From assembly GCF_001590605.1 (NCBI RefSeq), contig NZ_CP014504.1, positions 5,518,001-5,582,000 on the forward strand: a DNA stretch of 64,000 nt, given 5' to 3'. Below the pieces are notes generated by a model that searched no databases, was not told the DNA's origin, and saw only the letters and a list, made by a program, of their open reading frames with translations. The position numbers and the translations under genes were made by a program. This document shows, piece after piece, positions 50,621 through 60,564 of this stretch (positions are counted from its first letter, which is position 1; the number at the start of each line of letters is the position of its first letter). The DNA is from Pedobacter cryoconitis. GTDB lineage: Bacteria > Bacteroidota > Bacteroidia > Sphingobacteriales > Sphingobacteriaceae.

Positions 50621-51412
50621 TTAAAAATCCTTATTCAGTAGTTTTTCCAGTTCTCCGAAAGAAACATTCATCCTTACCCTGCCTTGTTTCGCATAAGCAA
50701 TTTCGCCAGTTTCTTCAGATACAATAACTGCAACGGCATCGGTAGTTTCTGACACACCAATTCCGGCGCGGTGACGTAAGCCGAATTGCGGAGGCAATTT
50801 ATCATTGTCTGTCAACGGTAAGATACAGCTGGCACTTTTAATCTTATTCTCCGCAATAACTACAGCTCCATCATGCAGCGGACTATATTTTTGAAATATA
50901 CTTTCTAATAAACGTTTGGAGATTTTAGAATCTATCAATTCACAGCTGTTAGCAAATAGCTGATCATCATAAAATTTAACGAATACAATCAAAGCCCCTG
51001 TTCTGGACTTTTTCATGCTTTTACAGGCATCGATAATAGGTTTAATCCTGACCAGGTTATCGCGTTCAATATCTTTGCTGCCGAATAGGTATCCCCACCA
51101 GGCTTTGTTTTTCTGTAGAAAGGTGTTCTTACCAATCAGCAGTAAGAAACGCCTGATCTCGGGCTGGAATATCACAATCAATGCGATAATCCCTACACTC
51201 ATGAATTTATTGATGATAGTTGACAGCAGACGCATATTCAGCGCATCTACCACAAACCACAGAATCAGAATGATAAACATACCGAGCAGTAAATTAACGG
51301 CCAGCGTATTTTTAATCAGGTTATAAGTATAATAGATCAGGAAGGCAACGAACAAAATGTCCACTACATCCGTCACTGTTATTGTTAGAAAATCAAAATC
51401 GAAGCCTTTCAT
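50621..51412 (-). CDS. cdaA: Diadenylate cyclase (c-di-AMP synthase), CdaA type
   Basis: 263 residues from the ATG at 51412. Three N-terminal membrane helices (about 12-90), then the DAC domain with catalytic DGAVVIAENK and RHRAGIGVSE motifs. Makes cyclic di-AMP from two ATP; in Bacteroidota it is the usual and often only cyclase. The upstream folP gene ends 21 nt away, a conserved pairing in this phylum. No cdaR regulator is adjacent, unlike Firmicutes. Confidence 0.94.
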   Translation of the reverse strand: MKGFDFDFLTITVTDVVDILFVAFLIYYTYNLIKNTLAVNLLLGMFIILILWFVVDALNMRLLSTIINKFMSVGIIALIVIFQPEIRRFLLLIGKNTFLQKNKAWWGYLFGSKDIERDNLVRIKPIIDACKSMKKSRTGALIVFVKFYDDQLFANSCELIDSKISKRLLESIFQKYSPLHDGAVVIAENKIKSASCILPLTDNDKLPPQFGLRHRAGIGVSETTDAVAVIVSEETGEIAYAKQGRVRMNVSFGELEKLLNKDF

Positions 51413-51433
51413 TGTCGCCAAGTTAGGAAAATA

Positions 51434-52294
51434 TTAAGATTGTTGCATTTTTTCGACAATTGAGATACACTCAACAGCAGCCTTTACATCATGCACACGT
51501 AAAATTGCTGCCCCCTTTTGTAAGGCGATTGTATTTAAAACTGTCGTTCCGTTCAGTGCTTCATCGGCCGTAGTGCCTAATAATTTATAGACCATCGATT
51601 TTCTTGAAATACCAACCAGTACTGGTAAACCGAATACATCCAGGTTTTGCAGCTGATTCATTAATTGGTAATTGTGTGTTGTGTTTTTAGCAAAGCCGAA
51701 ACCGGGATCCAGGATAATATCTTTAACACCGAGTGCCTTTAATGCATTCACTTTTTCTGCAAGGTAGTCTACCACTTCAAGTCCTATGTTTTTATAAACG
51801 GGCTTTTGCTGCATAGTTTGCGGAGTACCCTGCATATGCATCAGGATATAGGGTACATTTAATGCCGCAACGGTCTCAAACATCAGTTCATCAAGGTTTC
51901 CTCCCGAAATATCATTCACCACATGTGCTCCGGCTTCAATACTTTCTCTGGCAACTTTAGCACGGAAAGTATCAATAGATAACTTAGCTTCCGGAAATCT
52001 TTTACTGATGGCTGTAATTGCAGGGATCATTCTCTGAAGTTCCTCCTCTGTAGTCACTTCAGCTGCTCCCGGACGGGAAGAATAGGCCCCGATATCAATA
52101 AAAGCAGCGCCCTCCTTAAGACAAATTTCTGCTCTTTCCAATGCTGCATCTATAGAGTCCATTCTGCTGTTGCTATAGAAAGAATCGGGAGTTAAATTCA
52201 ATATGCCCATGACACACGGACGGCTTAAATCAAGGAGTTCACCTTTTAGGTTAAGTGTTATTTTTCGGTTTAAAAATGTATCTTTAGCCATCAT
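51434..52294 (-). CDS. folP: Dihydropteroate synthase
   Basis: 286 residues from the ATG at 52294 (a second ATG follows at once; an upstream TTG is rejected). TIM-barrel signatures: VMGILNLTPDSFY, AAFIDIGAYSSRPGA, LSIDTFRAKVARES, VNDISGG, and DIILDPGFGFAKN, VGISRKSMV. Condenses p-aminobenzoate with dihydropterin pyrophosphate in folate synthesis; target of sulfonamides. Operon with the c-di-AMP cyclase. Confidence 0.96.
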   Translation of the reverse strand: MMAKDTFLNRKITLNLKGELLDLSRPCVMGILNLTPDSFYSNSRMDSIDAALERAEICLKEGAAFIDIGAYSSRPGAAEVTTEEELQRMIPAITAISKRFPEAKLSIDTFRAKVARESIEAGAHVVNDISGGNLDELMFETVAALNVPYILMHMQGTPQTMQQKPVYKNIGLEVVDYLAEKVNALKALGVKDIILDPGFGFAKNTTHNYQLMNQLQNLDVFGLPVLVGISRKSMVYKLLGTTADEALNGTTVLNTIALQKGAAILRVHDVKAAVECISIVEKMQQS

Positions 52295-52330
52295 TCTGTA
52301 CAAAAATACAGTATTAAAATAGCTTTAAAC

Positions 52331-52404
52331 TAAGAAGCTGTTTAAATTTATCTGATAAATTTAGACGATTTCTAAGAGCCGTTTAAAATTTATCAGACTC
52401 TAAA
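52331..52404. repeat. Imperfect direct repeat with internal palindrome
   Basis: TAAGAAGCTGTTTAAATTTATCTGA (from 52331) recurs as TAAGAGCCGTTTAAAATTTATCAGA (from 52373). The first copy contains the palindrome TAAATTTATC-T-GATAAATTTA (52343-52363). Lies in the divergent gap between folP and the DUF1599 gene; may hold regulatory sites for either. Confidence 0.5.
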
Positions 52405-52417
52405 TATTTTAATTGTT

Positions 52418-52960
52418 TTGGCAACAAATACCTCACAAGAATTCGACTCAGTAATTGCGGTTTGTAAATCGCTTTTTTTAAAGAAAACCAAAGACTATGG
52501 AACGGCATGGCGCATTCTGCGTTTGTCTTCTATTACTGATCAGTTGTTCATCAAAGCGCAGCGGATACGGACGCTGGAAGAAAAGAAAGTTTCTAAAGTT
52601 GGAGAGGGGATTATTCCTGAATATATCGGTATTATCAATTACTGTGTAATTGCAATGATGCAAAGTGAAATGACAGCGAATGACCCGAATGAACTGGAGC
52701 TTGCAAAAGTGGAGGCCCTGTTTGATCAAAAGGTAAAAGAAACCAGAGATTTGATGCTGGCGAAAAATCACGATTATGGTGAAGCCTGGAGAGACATGAG
52801 AATCAGTTCACTCACTGACCTTATCCTGATGAAAGTATTCAGAGTGAAACAAATTGAAGATAATCTTGGAGAGACTGTCGCCTCAGAAGGTGTGGTTGCC
52901 AACTATCAGGACATGCTGAACTATGCAGTTTTTGCACTGATCAGAATGGATGTGAAATAA
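52418..52960 (+). CDS. DUF1599 protein with internal duplication
   Basis: 180 residues from TTG at 52418 (no ATG in frame nearby). Two homologous halves: TKDYGTAWRILRLSSITDQ with FIKAQRIRTLEE near 25-55 and NHDYGEAWRDMRISSLTDL with LMKVFRVKQIED near 118-150. DUF1599 is a MazG-like helical family seen in Bacteroidota; a nucleotide-related role has been suggested but is not proven. First gene of a four-gene operon ending in aroK. Confidence 0.85.
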   Translation: MATNTSQEFDSVIAVCKSLFLKKTKDYGTAWRILRLSSITDQLFIKAQRIRTLEEKKVSKVGEGIIPEYIGIINYCVIAMMQSEMTANDPNELELAKVEALFDQKVKETRDLMLAKNHDYGEAWRDMRISSLTDLILMKVFRVKQIEDNLGETVASEGVVANYQDMLNYAVFALIRMDVK

Positions 52961-52989
52961 TATCAATACATAAAAATAGCTGTAAAAAG

Positions 52990-54141
52990 ATGAACAAAGC
53001 CGCGCTGAATTTTTCAAGAATATTTGTAGGGATACTTTTTATTTTCTCTGGTCTGATCAAGGCCAACGATCCACTGGGATTCGGATATAAGTTAGAGGAA
53101 TACTTTGATGTATTTCATATCTCTGTCTTTAGTCCATATGCGACTGGGATAGCGATCTTTCTTTGTGTGCTTGAAATTGTATTGGGTGCCTTATTATTAT
53201 TTGGTTTCTGGAGTAAGAAAGTGTCCACAGGTCTGCTTGGGATCATCATCTTTTTTACTTTCCTGACCTTTGTATCTGCTGCCTTTAAAGTAGTCACTTC
53301 TTGCGGCTGTTTCGGAGATGCTATTCCTTTAACGCCATGGCAATCTTTCTCCAAAGATCTGATCTTATTGGTCCTGATTGTATACCTGTTTATCAACCGC
53401 AATAAAATTTTACCGCTCACTACAAATCCCGGCCAGCAAAAGATTGGCCTGATCGCTGTGGTTGCACTTGCTGTAATCTTCAGTATCTACACTTATACCT
53501 ACCTTCCTGTACTCGACTTTTTACCTTATAAAAAAGGGGCAAGCTTACCAGAGGCGATGAAAATTCCTGCTGGTGCAGAACCGGATCTTTATCTGATCAT
53601 GTACAAGCTGAAAAACAAAGCAACCGGAGAGACCAAAGAAATGAGTGACAAGGACTATCTGAAAACAGAAATCTGGAAAGATAACAACTGGGAAATTGTT
53701 GGCCAGCCGGTACAGAAACTGCTTAAGAAAGGTTATGAAGCTAAAATTAAAGATCTGGTGATCAGCGATGCTTCAGGAACTGATTATACTAAAGAACTGA
53801 TAGAAAACCCATATTATAATATTTTGATCGTTGCCTATAACCTGAACCATACCGATGAAGATGCTATCGGGAAATTGAATGCAATGACCCTGGATCTGAC
53901 AGAACAGTTCAATATCCGGACAGTATTGCTGACTTCTAATTCTGCTCAGGATGCTGCGGTATTCAGTAAACAACATAAGTTATTTGCGGAGATATTTTAT
54001 GCCGATGCTGTACCTTTAAAAAGTATGGTCAGAGCTAATCCTGGTATTGTACTCATGAAAAACGGGGTTGTTATTAATAAATGGAGTTACCAGTCTCTGC
54101 CTTCACTGGAAAAATTAAAAGCCACTTATTTCAATAAGTAA
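52990..54141 (+). CDS. BT_3928-family DoxX/MauE-like membrane protein
   Basis: 383 residues. N-terminal DoxX-like domain with four helices (NFSRIFVGILFIFSGLIKAND, then FLCVLEIVLGALLLFG) and a Cys pair in TSCGCFGD, typical of MauE-like quinone-linked proteins; one further helix near 160; then a periplasmic region of about 200 residues with a thioredoxin-like look (NILIVAYNLNHTDEDA, FNIRTVLLTSNS). Matches the Bacteroidota BT_3928 family. Probable role in envelope redox chemistry; not proven. 5 nt before the permease gene. Confidence 0.87.
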   Translation: MNKAALNFSRIFVGILFIFSGLIKANDPLGFGYKLEEYFDVFHISVFSPYATGIAIFLCVLEIVLGALLLFGFWSKKVSTGLLGIIIFFTFLTFVSAAFKVVTSCGCFGDAIPLTPWQSFSKDLILLVLIVYLFINRNKILPLTTNPGQQKIGLIAVVALAVIFSIYTYTYLPVLDFLPYKKGASLPEAMKIPAGAEPDLYLIMYKLKNKATGETKEMSDKDYLKTEIWKDNNWEIVGQPVQKLLKKGYEAKIKDLVISDASGTDYTKELIENPYYNILIVAYNLNHTDEDAIGKLNAMTLDLTEQFNIRTVLLTSNSAQDAAVFSKQHKLFAEIFYADAVPLKSMVRANPGIVLMKNGVVINKWSYQSLPSLEKLKATYFNK

Positions 54142-54146
54142 CTCAG

Positions 54147-55205
54147 ATGTGGTTTTACGCGCTCAGGAAATTCGGCTATGGGCTCGCTGTGATGGCGGGT
54201 GTAGTAGTTGTTGTATTTGTTCTGTTCAACATCCTGCCGGGCGATCCGGCAAGGATGACACTGGGACAGCGCGCTGACATACAATCTTTAGAAGCTGTAC
54301 GTAAAGAATTCGGGTTAGACCGCTCTAAGCCCATGCAATTTATCCTGTTCCTGAATGATCTGTCCCCGGTTGGTTTGCATGAGGATAATAAACAGGCACA
54401 GGAAAAGTATCATTATATACGTTTGATTAGTTATTCATCTGGTGTTATTGCCTTGAAATGGCCCTATTTGAGGCGATCTTATCAAACAAAGCGGGAAGTA
54501 TCAACGATACTATCAGAAACTGTCCCTAACACCTTTGTATTAGCTGCCACAGCCATGTTGTTTGCCACATTACTGGGTGTTTTACTGGGCGTACTCTCAG
54601 CGGTATATAAAAATACCTGGATTGATCATTCGGTCAATTCTTTTGCAATCATGGGATTATCAGCGCCCTCTTTTTTTGCGGGTATTATTATCGCCTGGTT
54701 TTTCGGTTTTGTACTGGGGCCGTATACTGGCTTGAATATGTCCGGGAGTTTATATAGTTATGATCCATTTAAAGGAGAAGTGCTGACGTTGAAAAACCTG
54801 GTATTGCCGGTGCTTACACTTGGTCTTCGCCCGCTGGCAATTATTGTACAGCTGACCAGAACAGCAATGCTTGATATACTGGCGCAAGATTATATCCGCA
54901 CTGCACGCGCCAAAGGCTTGGGACGCAATGCTATTATTTATAAACATGCTTTAAAGAATGCCATGAATCCTGTAATTACAGCAATTTCAGGCTGGTTTGC
55001 ATCTTTACTTGCTGGTTCTTTCTTTGTAGAATATATTTTTGGTTATAATGGGTTAGGCAGGGCTACGGTCAGAGCTTTGGAGATGTCCGATTTCCCTGTA
55101 GTGATGGGATCGATTCTTTTTATTGCACTGGTATTCGTAGTAATTAATATTTTTGTAGATGTATTGTATGCTCTTGTTGACCCAAGAGTAAAATTGAATA
55201 ATTAA
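54147..55205 (+). CDS. ABC transporter permease, DppB/OppB type
   Basis: 352 residues with six predicted helices. N-terminal FVLFNILPGDPARMTLG is the OppB/DppB signature, and the EAA loop reads DYIRTARAKGLGRNAIIYKHALKNA. A periplasmic loop of about 60 extra residues (near 70-125) follows the first helix. No partner permease, ATPase or binding protein is adjacent, so the remaining subunits must be elsewhere. The stop overlaps the aroK start by one base. Confidence 0.9.
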   Translation: MWFYALRKFGYGLAVMAGVVVVVFVLFNILPGDPARMTLGQRADIQSLEAVRKEFGLDRSKPMQFILFLNDLSPVGLHEDNKQAQEKYHYIRLISYSSGVIALKWPYLRRSYQTKREVSTILSETVPNTFVLAATAMLFATLLGVLLGVLSAVYKNTWIDHSVNSFAIMGLSAPSFFAGIIIAWFFGFVLGPYTGLNMSGSLYSYDPFKGEVLTLKNLVLPVLTLGLRPLAIIVQLTRTAMLDILAQDYIRTARAKGLGRNAIIYKHALKNAMNPVITAISGWFASLLAGSFFVEYIFGYNGLGRATVRALEMSDFPVVMGSILFIALVFVVINIFVDVLYALVDPRVKLNN

Positions 55206-55711
55206 TGAAGATATTTCTGATTGGTTTTATGGGATGCGGCAAGAGTACGCTGGGAAGAAAATTGGCGACTAAGCTTGGTTATGATCTGATTGATCTGGAT
55301 CACCAGATTGAGAAAAATACAGGGCTTGCCGTAGGTGATTATTTTTCAACCCATGGAGAAGAAGCTTTCCGTAAATTGGAAAGTGAAACGCTTCAGGCTT
55401 TTAATTATCCAAAAAACTGCGTAATCGCGACGGGCGGGGGAACACCATGCTTCTTTGACAATATAGACTGGATGAATGCCAATGGCACAACAATCTACAT
55501 TGAGATGCCGCCAACTGCCTTGGCTAAACGCCTGGAAAGTGGAATAGCCAAGCGTCCGCTGCTGCGTAATCTGACTCCCGAAGGAGTGCTTGAATTTATT
55601 GAAAGTAAACTGGCTGAACGTGAGCCATTTTATACTAAAGCAGCATTGGTGATGAGTGGGATCAGCTTGACCGCCGACGATATCCGTGCAGAAATCCTGG
55701 CCCGGAACTAA
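55205..55711 (+). CDS. aroK: Shikimate kinase
   Basis: 168 residues. P-loop GFMGCGKSTLGR (6-17), shikimate-binding DLDHQIE near 34, GEEAFRKLE near 55, ATGGGTPC near 78, and KRPLL lid near 117. Phosphorylates shikimate in aromatic amino acid synthesis. Its last 4 nt overlap the convergent thioesterase gene. Confidence 0.95.
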   Translation: MKIFLIGFMGCGKSTLGRKLATKLGYDLIDLDHQIEKNTGLAVGDYFSTHGEEAFRKLESETLQAFNYPKNCVIATGGGTPCFFDNIDWMNANGTTIYIEMPPTALAKRLESGIAKRPLLRNLTPEGVLEFIESKLAEREPFYTKAALVMSGISLTADDIRAEILARN

Positions 55712-56106
55712 TGATCTTCGGCAGCGAACTGCTCTTCTATAAATTTGATTTCTTTTCTGCCGTGTGCGACCGGATTGCCATATTCATCAACGTTTACGAA
55801 GACCATTTTATCGATTGTTAAAATGCTTTTTCTGGTAATCTTGTTGCGGACTTCACAACGCATCGTCAAAGAGGTATTGCCAAAAGCGATTGCAGTAATC
55901 CCCATTTCAATAATATCTCCCTGTTTTGCAGAGCTGACAAAGTTGATCTCCGAAATATATTTGGTCACAACTCTTGGATTGCCTAGTTGAACAATAGCAT
56001 AAATTGCTGCCTCTTCATCTATCCATCTTAATAAACTGCCTCCAAATAAGCTTCCGTTAGGATTTAAGTCTTCGGGTTTGATCCATTTTCTGGTGTGGAA
56101 ATTCAT
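55708..56106 (-). CDS. Acyl-CoA thioesterase, hotdog fold
   Basis: 132 residues. Hotdog signature LNPNGSLFGGSLLRWIDEEA with the catalytic Asp, and the strand TSLTMRCEVRNK; matches the YciA/BFIT-type acyl-CoA hydrolases. Substrate chain length unknown. Convergent with aroK and about 66 nt from truA. Confidence 0.9.
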   Translation of the reverse strand: MNFHTRKWIKPEDLNPNGSLFGGSLLRWIDEEAAIYAIVQLGNPRVVTKYISEINFVSSAKQGDIIEMGITAIAFGNTSLTMRCEVRNKITRKSILTIDKMVFVNVDEYGNPVAHGRKEIKFIEEQFAAEDH

Positions 56107-56172
56107 AATATTTAAATTTCTACAAAAATAAGAGTTTCTTAATGCCCGAATCTCACCTGAGCGTAAATAATG

Positions 56173-56982
56173 TTAAAGCGCTTTCCAGTTCGTATCTGCG
56201 TGTTTTTGAAGTACAGCAGAGAAATCTACTCTTGGCGGAAGGTTCAGGTAGGGGTAAGTTACTTTAGAAAGGTATAATCCCTGAGGATGTGCAGGAGTAA
56301 TTAAGGCAGGTGTTTTTCTGCTGATCAGATGGCTTTCAAACTCATCCACACTAAGTGTTCCTTGTCCGATTTTCAAAAGCTGCCCCATAATAATACGGAT
56401 CATCTTTCCTAAAAACCGGTTAGAGGAGATCTGAAACCTCATTTTCTCCCCTTTTTCGTCGACCATTAAACTGGCAGATCTTACATAACATAAAGTATGC
56501 TCATATTTATCGGGACTGGTACAAAAGGCGCGGTAATCTTTGTATAATGGGAGTAAAGCGACCGCTGCTTTCATTTGGTCCCATTGCAGATTCTCCAGCA
56601 GATAGTAAGAGCTCAGGCCGTTTAAAAACGGGTCTTTATAAGTATGCAGAAAATAATCATAAGCGCGTTGTACGGCATCAAACCGGGCATGGGGTAAACC
56701 TTCCATCGGTATAATATCGTAAACCGCAATATTCAATGGGAGTAGTTTATTGAGCCTGAAGATCAGATCAAAATCCCATGGCTGTTCAATATCCATATGA
56801 AAAAAGAACTGGCTGGCATGAACCTGCGCATCTGTCCGGCCGCATCCATTAATGAATACGGGTACCTTGAAAATCTGGGTCAGGGCGTTTTCTATCACGC
56901 CCTGAATATTCAATACATTCAGCTGCTTTTGCCAGCCATTGTATTGTAAACCATTGTAACTGATGTGTACGAAGTATCTCAA
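56173..56982 (-). CDS. truA: tRNA pseudouridine(38-40) synthase
   Basis: 269 residues. Starts MRYFVHISYNGLQYNGWQKQ; catalytic Asp in CGRTDAQVHASQ (near 51) ; SNRFLGKMIRIIMGQLL near 188. Isomerises U38-40 in the anticodon arm. It follows the GH20 gene by 4 nt in the same direction. Confidence 0.95.
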   Translation of the reverse strand: MRYFVHISYNGLQYNGWQKQLNVLNIQGVIENALTQIFKVPVFINGCGRTDAQVHASQFFFHMDIEQPWDFDLIFRLNKLLPLNIAVYDIIPMEGLPHARFDAVQRAYDYFLHTYKDPFLNGLSSYYLLENLQWDQMKAAVALLPLYKDYRAFCTSPDKYEHTLCYVRSASLMVDEKGEKMRFQISSNRFLGKMIRIIMGQLLKIGQGTLSVDEFESHLISRKTPALITPAHPQGLYLSKVTYPYLNLPPRVDFSAVLQKHADTNWKAL

Positions 56983-56986
56983 CCGC

Positions 56987-58954
56987 TTATCTTTTTCCTG
57001 CTCTTTTATTTAAATCATCAACAGCTATTGTTAGTAATCTGCCGATCGCCTGTTTACCTCTGTAGGTAATCACACGCATTTGGTTTGCATCCTTCGGGAT
57101 GACCACTTTCTCTGTATATTTTGGATAAAACCTGTCAGGAGTCGAATTGTCGAAGCTGTAATAAATATCCAGCCCATCAATTTCAGTAGTCAGTTCAACC
57201 ATCACCTGTTTATCAGCAGTTCTGCTTGCTTTTACAATAGGGTCATAAATTGCTGGTGAATATTTAGTTTCAGCAATGTCCATTCTATGAAAATGCTGCT
57301 CGACTTTACCGGTAAAATTAGTCCAGTTTTTCTTCTCTTTGGGAGACCATACAGATTCTGCAATGGCATAACCTCTTGGCCAGGTCATATATTCGGCCTG
57401 GCGGATATTATAGACTTGTTCTGTCCATAAGTTCCCTTGTCCTCCTTTGATGTATTTAGGGTCTGCTCCGGCTGGGATAGGGTCAAATTCATAGGCCTTA
57501 CCTAAACGGACAGAATTATATACTTTGGATTCAGAAGTAACATCACCTTGCATCAAATCGAGATAGTTAGTGCCTTGTGGGCTCATTACCACTTCATGTT
57601 TGGCACGGGAAGCTTCTATTCCGAATTTTGGGCTTCTCCAGCTCATCACTGCTGCACCTGTTGGGATATCACTCTCCATGATCTCATCCCAGCCCATAAA
57701 TTTCTTACCTTTCGATTCCACAATTTTCTCTACTCTCTTCTCAAAATATCCCTGCACCTGATGTATATCTTTTAAGCCTTCTCTTAACATCAGTGCTTTA
57801 ATCGCCTCACTTTTCTGCCAGTAATTTATCGGAGCTTCATCACCACCCATATGAATGTATTCAAAAGGGAATAATGCGGCTACCTGCGTAATGACGGTAT
57901 CCAGGAAAGCGTAAACTTTTTCATTGGCCGGGCATAGGGTATTGTCTACCAATGCAATTGGTGGCGCCCCTTTTGACCAGTCCATAATGCGTTCTCCTGA
58001 ACGTACACGGTAAGTTTCTGCGCCCGGGGTACAAGAGAGTTCCGGATAAGAAACAACTGCTGCAAGACTATGTCCGGGAACATCAATCTCTGGTAAAATA
58101 TCTACGAATCTGTCTTTGGCATATTTAATCAGTTCTCTGACATCGTCCTGCGTATAAAAACCACCATAAGTACGCGGTTCATCAGCTCCAGGTGTGCTGA
58201 AAGTACCGAAATCACCTACTTTTTTAACATTCCATGCGCCTACTTCAGTTAATTTCGGTAAGCCTTTAATTTCTAATCTCCAGCCCTCATCATCCGTGAG
58301 GTGAAGATGCAGCAGGTTAAACTTATAGCGGACCATTGCATCGATGTACTGCTTCACTTCTTGTTTGGTGAAAAAGTGGCGGGCTACATCAAACATCAAT
58401 CCTCTCCAGGCTACGCGTGGGTAGTCAGTAACTTCTACACATGGGATCTTCCAGGTGACACCTTCCACTAACTCTTTGGATTCTATTTCTTTCGGGAAAA
58501 GTTGCAACAAACTTTGCACACCATAGAACAATCCCGCAGCCTGATTCGCTTTAATGATGATCATAGTTGGCGTTACTGAAAGGTGATAGCCTTCATTTCC
58601 TAAAGTTGCATCTGGTCTGGGATTGAGTACTAATCTGATGGTCCCTGTTGCTTGTGTATGTGCAAATTCAGCGATAAACTTACCCGTAGGAATGGACAGT
58701 TTTTCCTTCAGGTAATCCACGACAAATTTCATCTCCGGAGTCGCTAAAACAACTATTTTATCTGGTAAAGTGAAAGAACCATTGGTTTTTAACAAAGATA
58801 CAGGCTCAGGAATTATTGAAAATTCAGGTGGTCTGCTGGTAAAATTGGTATTGCTATCTATAACAGAAGAATTAGAAGTTCCGGATCCCATTTGTTGACT
58901 ATATGTGCTTGTATAAAAAAGTAGGCAGCATATAAAAGGTAAGAATTTATTCAT
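56987..58954 (-). CDS. Secreted beta-N-acetylhexosaminidase, GH20
   Basis: 655 residues from the ATG at 58954, which begins a signal peptide (MNKFLPFICCLLFYTSTYSQ). GH20b domain near 50-170, then the catalytic barrel: RGLMFDVARHFFTKQEVKQY, FNLLHLHLTDDEGWRLEI, and the acid pair HMGGDEAP (Asp-Glu) near 350; GNLWTEQV near 535. A chitobiase/FN3-like C-terminal domain closes the protein (YYSFDNSTPDRFYPKYTE). Removes terminal N-acetylhexosamine from chitooligosaccharides or glycans in the periplasm or outside. Confidence 0.95.
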   Translation of the reverse strand: MNKFLPFICCLLFYTSTYSQQMGSGTSNSSVIDSNTNFTSRPPEFSIIPEPVSLLKTNGSFTLPDKIVVLATPEMKFVVDYLKEKLSIPTGKFIAEFAHTQATGTIRLVLNPRPDATLGNEGYHLSVTPTMIIIKANQAAGLFYGVQSLLQLFPKEIESKELVEGVTWKIPCVEVTDYPRVAWRGLMFDVARHFFTKQEVKQYIDAMVRYKFNLLHLHLTDDEGWRLEIKGLPKLTEVGAWNVKKVGDFGTFSTPGADEPRTYGGFYTQDDVRELIKYAKDRFVDILPEIDVPGHSLAAVVSYPELSCTPGAETYRVRSGERIMDWSKGAPPIALVDNTLCPANEKVYAFLDTVITQVAALFPFEYIHMGGDEAPINYWQKSEAIKALMLREGLKDIHQVQGYFEKRVEKIVESKGKKFMGWDEIMESDIPTGAAVMSWRSPKFGIEASRAKHEVVMSPQGTNYLDLMQGDVTSESKVYNSVRLGKAYEFDPIPAGADPKYIKGGQGNLWTEQVYNIRQAEYMTWPRGYAIAESVWSPKEKKNWTNFTGKVEQHFHRMDIAETKYSPAIYDPIVKASRTADKQVMVELTTEIDGLDIYYSFDNSTPDRFYPKYTEKVVIPKDANQMRVITYRGKQAIGRLLTIAVDDLNKRAGKR

Positions 58955-59047
58955 AAAATGAAGAGGGGCTTGTGCTTGTGAAATTGGTAAAAGGTTGCAA
59001 TTTAACAATTTGTGGATAAATACGGGGTTTCTGTGGATAAATTATTG

Positions 59048-60445
59048 CTACTTAAGGGCATCGAGCACTTTGAATAGTTTACTGTTAATGCCAGAACCTG
59101 AATAATTGTTAATATTGATTACAATTACATATTTACTGCCATTATCAGCAGTATAATAGCCCGCAAATGCAGAAACATCGTTGATCGTACCGCTTTTTAA
59201 TTTCATGCCATTGTATTCTGGTAAAGATTTATAGAAGTCCGGGAACCAGTTTTCCTGCTGTACCTGGAAAAGGATATTGGCCATGGCCGAAGTTGTTACT
59301 CTGTTTGCTGGGGAAAGTCCGCTGCCATCAATAATGTTCATGGCATTTTTATCAAATCCTTTAGCGGCCCAGAATTTAACCTCTGTGGCTGCACCATTAC
59401 TTGTAGTAGGTACAACACCCGATTTCCAGGCGATAGTTCTTAAAAGATGTTCTGCATATAAGTTGATACTTTTTTTATTTAACCAATAAACGATCTCGGG
59501 CAGGGCAGGAGAGGTTATCGTACTCAGTTTTTGTTTAATCTCTGGCAAAGGTAATTTGGCTGCAGAAAGCTGGCGGCTTGTTACCGGCGCTTCAGTAACC
59601 TGGATGCCTGCCTTGGCTAAAGTATCTTTCAAACGGAATGCTGCTTCATAAGCCGGATCAGGTAAGGCTGCTGCAATACCTTGTTTTTGTATATCTGTTG
59701 CCCATGTGCCTCTCAGGTAAGCCACATTCGATAAAGGCGGGAGGTAAGCATAAGCATTATCTCCACTACCTGCAGTACCCGGTTTTAATTCATTGACGAT
59801 AGTCAGGTAGGGCATATCTGGTACTGTTTTAAGTACAGCAACCGGATTCCCCGGACGGAGTTTAATGTCAAACTGATTTTCTCTCCAGCTTAAGGCCGAT
59901 GTACCTGCACCATAATAATTGCCTAGATCTTGCCATATCCAACCATCTGGTGTAGATTGGGTGCCCCAAAGGCCATCATCACCAATCACTTTACCTTCAA
60001 CTCTTTTAATACCTGCTGCTTTGATTGCCGAAACCCATTGCGCTAAGACTACATTTTCTTTGCTGTTTGCATAACGTGGAGAGCCCAGCGTAGGGTCGCC
60101 ACCGCCCATTATAATCAAATCTCCTTTTAAGGTGCCATCAGCACTGATACTGCCACTGTAGCCCATCGTAGTTTGATAGTGGAAATCCTTTCCCAGAATA
60201 GAAAATGCAGTTGCTGAGGTGATTGTTTTTAACGTAGAAGCAGTAGCAAGCCCGATATTCTCGTTCTTTGCATATAGTTGTTTTCCTGTTTTAGCATCTA
60301 ATACACAAATTGAAGTAATCGCATATTTTGCTTGCTTGTCTTCTGATAGTGTATTGAAGGATTGTGTTAATTTTTGCACAGGGCTCTGGGCAAATGAAAA
60401 ACCGTGCGAAAGCACGAACAGGAATACTATTGATTTTTTTAACAT
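59048..60445 (-). CDS. dacB: D-Ala-D-Ala carboxypeptidase/endopeptidase, PBP4 (DacB) type
   Basis: 465 residues with signal peptide MLKKSIVFLFVLSHGFSFAQ. PBP4 motifs: SxxK in ASTLKTITSATA (near 69), SxN in KKSINLYAEHLLR, and KSGT in MKLKSGTINDVS (family KTG). The SGLSPANRV box is also present, as is the large insert between SxxK and SxN. Trims or cuts peptidoglycan cross-links in the periplasm. Monocistronic by spacing. Confidence 0.94.
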   Translation of the reverse strand: MLKKSIVFLFVLSHGFSFAQSPVQKLTQSFNTLSEDKQAKYAITSICVLDAKTGKQLYAKNENIGLATASTLKTITSATAFSILGKDFHYQTTMGYSGSISADGTLKGDLIIMGGGDPTLGSPRYANSKENVVLAQWVSAIKAAGIKRVEGKVIGDDGLWGTQSTPDGWIWQDLGNYYGAGTSALSWRENQFDIKLRPGNPVAVLKTVPDMPYLTIVNELKPGTAGSGDNAYAYLPPLSNVAYLRGTWATDIQKQGIAAALPDPAYEAAFRLKDTLAKAGIQVTEAPVTSRQLSAAKLPLPEIKQKLSTITSPALPEIVYWLNKKSINLYAEHLLRTIAWKSGVVPTTSNGAATEVKFWAAKGFDKNAMNIIDGSGLSPANRVTTSAMANILFQVQQENWFPDFYKSLPEYNGMKLKSGTINDVSAFAGYYTADNGSKYVIVININNYSGSGINSKLFKVLDALK

Positions 60446-60496
60446 CTGTATCGGATAATTCTATTGCAAATAACGGGAAAGCAAAAGACTAATAAC

Positions 60497-60543
60497 AAAA
60501 AAATGTGGTGTTATTCGAGCATTTTGCCAGATTAACACCACAT
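60497..60543 (-). terminator. asd terminator
   Basis: ATGTGGTGTTA (60503-60513) pairs with TAACACCACAT (60533-60543); on the minus strand seven T follow. It sits just after the asd stop. Confidence 0.85.
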
Positions 60544-60564
60544 CCTGTATTTTAAAGAACCAGC